The notes below the pieces were generated by a model. It was not told the DNA's origin. It saw nothing but the letters and a program-made list of their open reading frames with translations, and ran no database searches. Shown in pieces: positions 6,147-9,717 of a stretch of 9,717 nucleotides of DNA. The position numbers were made by a program, and so were the translations under genes. The DNA is taken from assembly GCA_003487955.1 (NCBI GenBank), contig DNNJ01000329.1, positions 1 to 9,717 on the forward strand. The letters run 5' to 3'. The DNA comes from Clostridiales bacterium (GTDB lineage Bacteria > Bacillota > Clostridia > Tissierellales > Sedimentibacteraceae). Position 1 is the first letter of the stretch; every line of letters starts with the position of its first letter.

Positions 6147-8507
6147 TCATATTAATAATAATGGGGCATCGACCCGGACAGGGGTGCCTCTTCCAGTAAC
6201 TGATTGGCGCCATGGCCATGTCCTATCCCGGTTCCAACCCAGTGCCATATTGGGTATAGCCCCAGTTAGCTTTGAACCGCGTCCATATGTAAGACATTTT
6301 TCATCTCCTACCAGTAATAAAACAGACTGCGGTCGACTATAAGCAACGTAATAAAGTCGTATAAGATCATCAAAGGAGCGGTCTATTGAGGTTCTGCCAT
6401 TTCTTAATGGACCTCCTAAGTGCGGTTCAATGTCATCTTCCATGATCACATTACTTGATGGATTCCTTGGAAATCTTAGGAATGCTTGTGCAGCATAATT
6501 ACCTGAAAATCGAGAACCAACATCAACTATAGTCATCGGGAACTCTAAACCTTTTGCTTGATGTATTGTCATAAATTGGAGCCAACTACGGGGGACGCTG
6601 GGCATAATATCTTCATCAACCTCTACCTCATCTTCTGCTATTGGCAGTAATGCATCCCGAATAAAACTCGCACGGCTTGGTTCACGATGTATATCAGCCT
6701 TGTAAAGCTGCATTCCATACGGGGAAGCCATCCCCGCGCTTGAAATACTCCGAGTGATTGCCTCAAGCCAGACCTGGTGCTCTGGATTGTTTTGAAAAGC
6801 AGGCATCCATGTTATCAATTTATAAACTAGCTCTAGAACTGGCCAATCCGAAGGGAATCTCGTGTTTTGACCTTGTGATGCTCTTTGCCATTCGTTTACA
6901 AAAGTATGAAGTCCTCCAGGTAAAGGGTTTTGATTTATAAAAGTTAAGGCTGTGTTTCTCCATATACTTAGAAAATAACGTGCTTCATTGGTAGGCTGGA
7001 CTTGATTAGTTCTTTCACCATTCGGATCAATACACAATATAAGAAGCCCCAGGAGTTGTTGAACGCTTTCTATTGTTCGCAAGGACATACCTCGAGGATT
7101 AAAAATCCTTAAACCACACGAAGACATAGCATTTCTCAAGTACCATGGAAATCTTGTTTGAGCGTTTTTACTATATCGGTCGTATGTAATTTCATCAATA
7201 CTATGAGCTAAAAAAACGAAATCACCCAAATCTCCCTCTTCGGTAAGAGTAATCTCGTATTCAGCGTTACGGTCTTGGACAATCATACTCCTATTAGTGA
7301 GAAGTGTCTGTAAACAATTTGCTAATGCATCCGCTAAAGCATCTTTACCATCCCGAAACAAACCAAGAATAGGCATTCCAAGTGCTCCCCTAACGGAAAC
7401 AACATCTGGCTTTGAAGGTAAAATGCGTGCTCCAGCAAAATGAGAATCTCCACTAATATGGGTATTATAAAACTGGACAATTTCGCTGGATGAACGATAA
7501 TTACTGACCATATCTATTCGCCTAGTAGACATACCTGTTGCAGATAAGCACCTAGATTCAAATTGCGTAAACAATTCGACAGAACCGCCTCTAAAGCGAT
7601 ACATTGATTGATCATCATCACCAACTATAGTTACTGTAGGTGACGCAGACGCAGTTGATATAATCCCATAATAAATGGCTTCTTGGAGTGGATTAGTATC
7701 TTGATATTCATCAATTAATAAAGCGCTAATGCCATTAGCCCACCCTTCCAAAGTACCGGTGTGTAGGCGGTTCAATAATTCTAGTTCTAGAGTTGCAAAA
7801 TCGAACAGGTTTAGCTGATGAAGTTCATTTAAATATTCGTTAAGCATATCTACCATGCGTTGTTGAACGATACTAGATTGACCATAACTATTCAAATTAA
7901 CCCGATCCTGTATTAATCTATCACATAAGGTTTTAGCAACCGTAAGGGCCTCGCCTTGATTGCGAGGCGGTTGACCATCAAACGTATATCGGGAAAACAG
8001 ACCATTCAACTCATTTTTGTTGGCATAATAAATCGGACTAAATGATGAACGCTTTAAAATGAGTTTTGAGCCATATCCCTCAAGCACAACTGGAGCGATT
8101 TTACCTGGAAGTTTATTTTCTGTCAGGGCTTGTTGTGCAATACTATCTAATGTATCAATACGACATCTGTTTAGGTCGATTCTGCTTATCTCATCTCTAA
8201 GATCCGGATTATTTTGAAGTGAATTAAGTAATATGATCCCCCAATCGAGCCAACGAGTTCTTAATTCTTTAGCTGCTTTTCTAGTAAATGTTGTTATTAG
8301 AATTGCTTCTGGAAGAATATCATCAACTAGAACATGACGTAATGCTCTTAAAATAAGTATAGCTGTTTTACCCGATCCTGGACCCGCTACAATCATTAAG
8401 ACGTCATTGCTGTTATGATTCACTACTTCGCGCTGAGCATCGTTTGAATCCAAATCATAATTCAACACTTGGCATACAAGACTTCTGAAGGAGTCAATAC
8501 TAATCAT
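6147..8507 (-). CDS. UvrD/Rep-type superfamily 1A DNA helicase
   Basis: A 786-residue ATP-dependent DNA helicase with the full SF1A motif series: Q motif NDAQREVV (22-29), Walker A AGPGSGKT (41-48), Ia TFTRKAAKELR (73-83), II LLIDEYQDT (263-271), III VGDDDQSMYRFRGG (295-308), IV NYRSSSEIV (336-344), V MTIHQAKGLEF (646-656) and VI RLYYVAYSR (717-725). It is similar in size to UvrD or PcrA, but the region between IV and V does not read like PcrA. Unlike AddA it has no nuclease domain of its own; that activity is supplied by the next gene, 40 bases downstream. The start is supported by GGGAGG 9 bases before the ATG. Inferred role: a motor translocating on DNA for the Fe-S nuclease, in repair-like or restriction-like DNA degradation. 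It is the first gene of the minus-strand operon, converging on dpdA. Confidence 0.93.
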   Translation of the reverse strand: MISIDSFRSLVCQVLNYDLDSNDAQREVVNHNSNDVLMIVAGPGSGKTAILILRALRHVLVDDILPEAILITTFTRKAAKELRTRWLDWGIILLNSLQNNPDLRDEISRIDLNRCRIDTLDSIAQQALTENKLPGKIAPVVLEGYGSKLILKRSSFSPIYYANKNELNGLFSRYTFDGQPPRNQGEALTVAKTLCDRLIQDRVNLNSYGQSSIVQQRMVDMLNEYLNELHQLNLFDFATLELELLNRLHTGTLEGWANGISALLIDEYQDTNPLQEAIYYGIISTASASPTVTIVGDDDQSMYRFRGGSVELFTQFESRCLSATGMSTRRIDMVSNYRSSSEIVQFYNTHISGDSHFAGARILPSKPDVVSVRGALGMPILGLFRDGKDALADALANCLQTLLTNRSMIVQDRNAEYEITLTEEGDLGDFVFLAHSIDEITYDRYSKNAQTRFPWYLRNAMSSCGLRIFNPRGMSLRTIESVQQLLGLLILCIDPNGERTNQVQPTNEARYFLSIWRNTALTFINQNPLPGGLHTFVNEWQRASQGQNTRFPSDWPVLELVYKLITWMPAFQNNPEHQVWLEAITRSISSAGMASPYGMQLYKADIHREPSRASFIRDALLPIAEDEVEVDEDIMPSVPRSWLQFMTIHQAKGLEFPMTIVDVGSRFSGNYAAQAFLRFPRNPSSNVIMEDDIEPHLGGPLRNGRTSIDRSFDDLIRLYYVAYSRPQSVLLLVGDEKCLTYGRGSKLTGAIPNMALGWNRDRTWPWRQSVTGRGTPVRVDAPLLLI

Positions 8508-8664
8508 GGTAGGTGCCCTCCCAGATTCTCAATTAGATAAATTCACATTCATTTTTATCTTAGAAGTATAAATAAACCCGGCTTTTCCCTGATAAGTATA
8601 ATGTCCCTCCGAAGAGTGACATAATATTAGACGTTTCTGTAGACAGTCTCAATACAGTGCTGCC
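8508..8664 (-). promoter_or_regulatory. Upstream region of the helicase-nuclease operon
   Basis: This AT-rich gap should hold the operon promoter. TATACT on the minus strand (about 8593-8598) could be a -10, but no clear -35 lies 17 bases upstream. An imperfect inverted repeat with ATGTC (8601-8605) and GACAT (8618-8622), extended by near-complementary AT bases, overlaps this position and could be an operator. Evidence is weak. Confidence 0.35.
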
Positions 8665-8973
8665 CTATTGATTAATTATCTGCCGTATTTCATCAAGCTT
8701 TTTTTGGCTCTCCTGATAACGAGTATATAAGTGCCATACCAGTTCATTTATTTCTTCAATGAGTTCGGCTTGCTCACTAGGACTAACTGCAACCATTTTC
8801 TTGAGTCTATTTGATATCATCCTTTTTGTTCCCAAAGAACTCTTTTCACCAGCTCCATAAACAGCCCAATAAACTTCCCAGTAATCATACTGGGGAAAGG
8901 CATCACAAATTTTCGTTATTTGCATTCCTTCTCTTGCAAACTGAATAATCTGCTTTTTGTCTCTGTCATCCAT
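8665..8973 (-). CDS. Small protein of unknown function, HTH-like N-terminus and helical C-terminus
   Basis: A 102-residue charged, soluble protein that I do not recognise. Residues 5-30 (IIQFAREGMQITKICDAFPQYDYWEV) have the spacing of a helix-turn-helix of the resolvase or homeodomain-like kind: a helix, the G-M-x-I turn, then a second helix. Residues ~50-102 (NRLKKM to QIINQ) look like a long amphipathic helix or coiled coil, suited to dimer formation. An excellent GGAGGG site lies 7 bases before the ATG. It is the first full gene upstream of the helicase, in the same orientation with a 157-base gap, so it could be a local regulator or simply cargo. It could equally be a phage- or plasmid-type accessory protein. 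Confidence 0.75.
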   Translation of the reverse strand: MDDRDKKQIIQFAREGMQITKICDAFPQYDYWEVYWAVYGAGEKSSLGTKRMISNRLKKMVAVSPSEQAELIEEINELVWHLYTRYQESQKKLDEIRQIINQ

Positions 8974-8988
8974 TTAAATCCCTCCAGT

Positions 8989-9033
8989 TTATCTTTCGAC
9001 ACTATGTCTCAATATAATTTCCTTTTTATTCAT
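8989..9033 (-). CDS. Possible 14-codon leader ORF
   Basis: On the minus strand AAGGAG sits a few bases before an ATG that opens a 14-codon frame (MNKKEIILRHSVER), ending 16 bases before the start of the 102-aa gene and just before that gene's ribosome binding site. It may be a leader peptide, a remnant of a longer gene, or chance. Confidence 0.25.
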   Translation of the reverse strand: MNKKEIILRHSVER

Positions 9034-9113
9034 TATCTCCTTACAAAAATCCAAAGACATTAAACTGTCTCAATAATTCATATTTGGTGTGGAAATATGA
9101 TGCACCGTCTGCT

Positions 9114-9416
9114 TCAATAATTTGGAAGCTGAATACCTCGAATATTTCTAAATGTATCAACAGCAAATTTATCAGTCATACCAGAAATATAAGTCGTTAT
9201 ACTCATAATTGCATCATAAGGCTGCCCCTCATAATCAAATTTATACTCTTCAGGAATAAGCTGTAAAATCTTCTTGCTACTTTCTTTTTTATTTTCTTTT
9301 AATGCAAAGAGAAAAGTATCAAGCAATCCCGGCAAAACTTCAAACCCTGCAGCTTCGATTTGTAGCACTGGCCTATGTGAATAAAGTTTTGATACTGATA
9401 TTTCATTGATCTGCTG
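9114..9416 (-). pseudogene. Truncated C-terminus of a dGTP triphosphohydrolase (dGTPase)
   Basis: About 100 codons resemble the end of HD-domain dGTPases, enzymes that hydrolyse dGTP to deoxyguanosine and triphosphate. Recognisable parts are KLYSHRPVLQIEAAGFEVLP near the beginning and YISGMTDKFAVDTFR near the end, the latter the typical closing motif of the family. An in-frame TGA at 9417-9419 lies just before the open stretch. Nothing upstream on the minus strand encodes the missing HD metal-binding half, which would need several hundred codons; instead the XRE gene occupies that space on the other strand. A GTG at 9366-9368 gives an 84-residue frame but cuts through the conserved region and is not a natural start. 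It is a 3' gene remnant, probably created when the flanking DNA was rearranged, and should have no catalytic activity. Confidence 0.7.
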
Positions 9417-9428
9417 TCAAGATATTGG

Positions 9429-9443
9429 GTTTCTGCAAGAAAC
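9429..9443 (+). promoter_or_regulatory. Palindrome upstream of the XRE gene, candidate operator
   Basis: GTTTCT and AGAAAC flank the centre GCA, a perfect 15-base palindrome ending 24 bases before the XRE start codon. XRE repressors commonly bind such sites to control their own gene. A ribosome binding site (AAGAGG, 9455-9460) follows. The role is inferred from position. Confidence 0.45.
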
Positions 9444-9467
9444 GTTATTGATAAAAGAGGTTTAATT

Positions 9468-9681
9468 ATGAGTCTCAGACTAAAAACCGAACGGCAGAAA
9501 TTAAAAGTTACAGCTACGTATGTTGCTTCAATGGTTGGTTTATCAAAATCCGGCTACATAAACATTGAGGCTGGCAGACGCAAGCCTTCAATTACCGTAG
9601 CTTTTAAAACTTGAACGCTTCTTCAACGTCCCGGCCAGCGAACTGCTGGCTGAAACGGAAAATATATATGAAAGAAGGTAA
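9468..9681 (+). pseudogene. XRE-family HTH regulator with a single-base frameshift
   Basis: The first frame, from ATG at 9468, encodes 48 residues: a helix (RLKTERQKLKVTATYVASMV), the recognition region GLSKSGYINIEAGRRKPSI, then TVAFKT and a stop at 9612-9614. Skipping one A in the TTTTAAAA run (9602-9609) continues as LERFFNVPASELLAETENIYERR and ends at TAA 9679-9681, which is exactly how small XRE proteins of about 70 residues finish. The gene is therefore either disrupted by a one-base insertion or affected by a sequencing error in the homopolymer run. The DNA-binding helices are intact, but helix five, part of the hydrophobic core, is lost in the short version. The next gene's ribosome binding site overlaps the end of the restored frame, supporting that as the original end. 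Confidence 0.75.
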
Positions 9682-9685
9682 TTCC

Positions 9686-9717
9686 ATGAATGATACTCCT
9701 AAAAAAACTGATCAAAA
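9686..9717 (+). CDS. Start of an unidentified gene (runs off the window)
   Basis: ATG at 9686 follows AGAAGG at about 7 bases' spacing and begins MNDTPKKTDQ. It lies 4 bases after the end of the restored XRE frame, so the two are probably cotranscribed. Ten codons are too few to identify it. Confidence 0.5.
   Translation, partial: MNDTPKKTDQ

Noticed and set aside
4937..8507. Housekeeping AddAB recombination enzyme
   Set aside because: AddA carries its own C-terminal nuclease domain and AddB is over 1000 residues; here the helicase has 786 residues with no nuclease, and the nuclease has 389.
2279..8507. Complete Salmonella-type dpdA-dpdK cluster
   Set aside because: Only DpdA is recognisable; no DpdB, SNF2-type or RecQ-type helicase, or phospholipase D-type nuclease is visible.
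9600..9620. Programmed +1 frameshift in the XRE gene
   Set aside because: The shift would need ACU to re-pair as CUU at a UGA, which is not a favourable slip, and no stimulatory Shine-Dalgarno lies at the prfB-like distance.
1..9717. CRISPR array, tRNA or rRNA genes, integrase att sites
   Set aside because: No regularly spaced repeats, cloverleaf with a CCA-proximal stem, rRNA-like tract or integrase gene was found by eye.

Overview
The window looks like a defence or accessory island from a low-GC, spore-former-type Firmicute, possibly a Peptococcaceae/Clostridia relative. The evidence is AT-rich codon use, GGAGG-type ribosome binding sites, a consensus sigma-A promoter, an IS256-type mobile remnant and Firmicute-style XRE regulators. 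The genus is an inference; there is no rRNA or other marker gene.

Layout. Bases 1-98 (minus) hold a degraded XRE-type regulator fragment, followed by about 370 bases with no gene. At 470-1915 (plus) is a long protein with an N-terminal PIN-like (DUF4935-type) nuclease domain. After a 363-base gap with a terminator-like hairpin and a perfect TTGACA-17-TATAAT promoter comes a tight three-gene operon (2279-4606, plus) whose genes overlap by 10 and 8 bases. It encodes a YhhQ-family 7-deazapurine transporter, a small DUF6884/YaaA-like protein and a DpdA-type transglycosylase. Converging on it from the right is a minus-strand pair (8507-4937): a UvrD/Rep-type superfamily 1 helicase and a RecB/Cas4-like PD-(D/E)XK nuclease with an Fe-S cysteine pattern. 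Between the convergent units lies a 301-base IS256-like miniature element (4636-4936) with an 8-base target duplication. It carries three consecutive foldback structures and landed exactly at the nuclease stop codon without destroying it. The right flank (8508-9717) holds a 102-aa unknown protein, a truncated dGTPase C-terminus, an XRE regulator with a one-base frameshift, and the first codons of another gene.

How the genes may work together (inference). YhhQ would import preQ0 or preQ1, DpdA would exchange it for guanine in DNA, and the DUF6884 protein might alter the inserted base or assist insertion. No preQ0 synthesis gene (queC, queD, queE, folE) is visible, so the supply would come by salvage or from elsewhere in the genome. 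The helicase-nuclease pair, and perhaps the PIN protein, are candidates for the effector side that attacks DNA or RNA lacking the modification. This would be a compact arrangement unlike the large dpdA-dpdK cluster of Salmonella. The families are clear from sequence; the functional link between the two operons rests on position alone.
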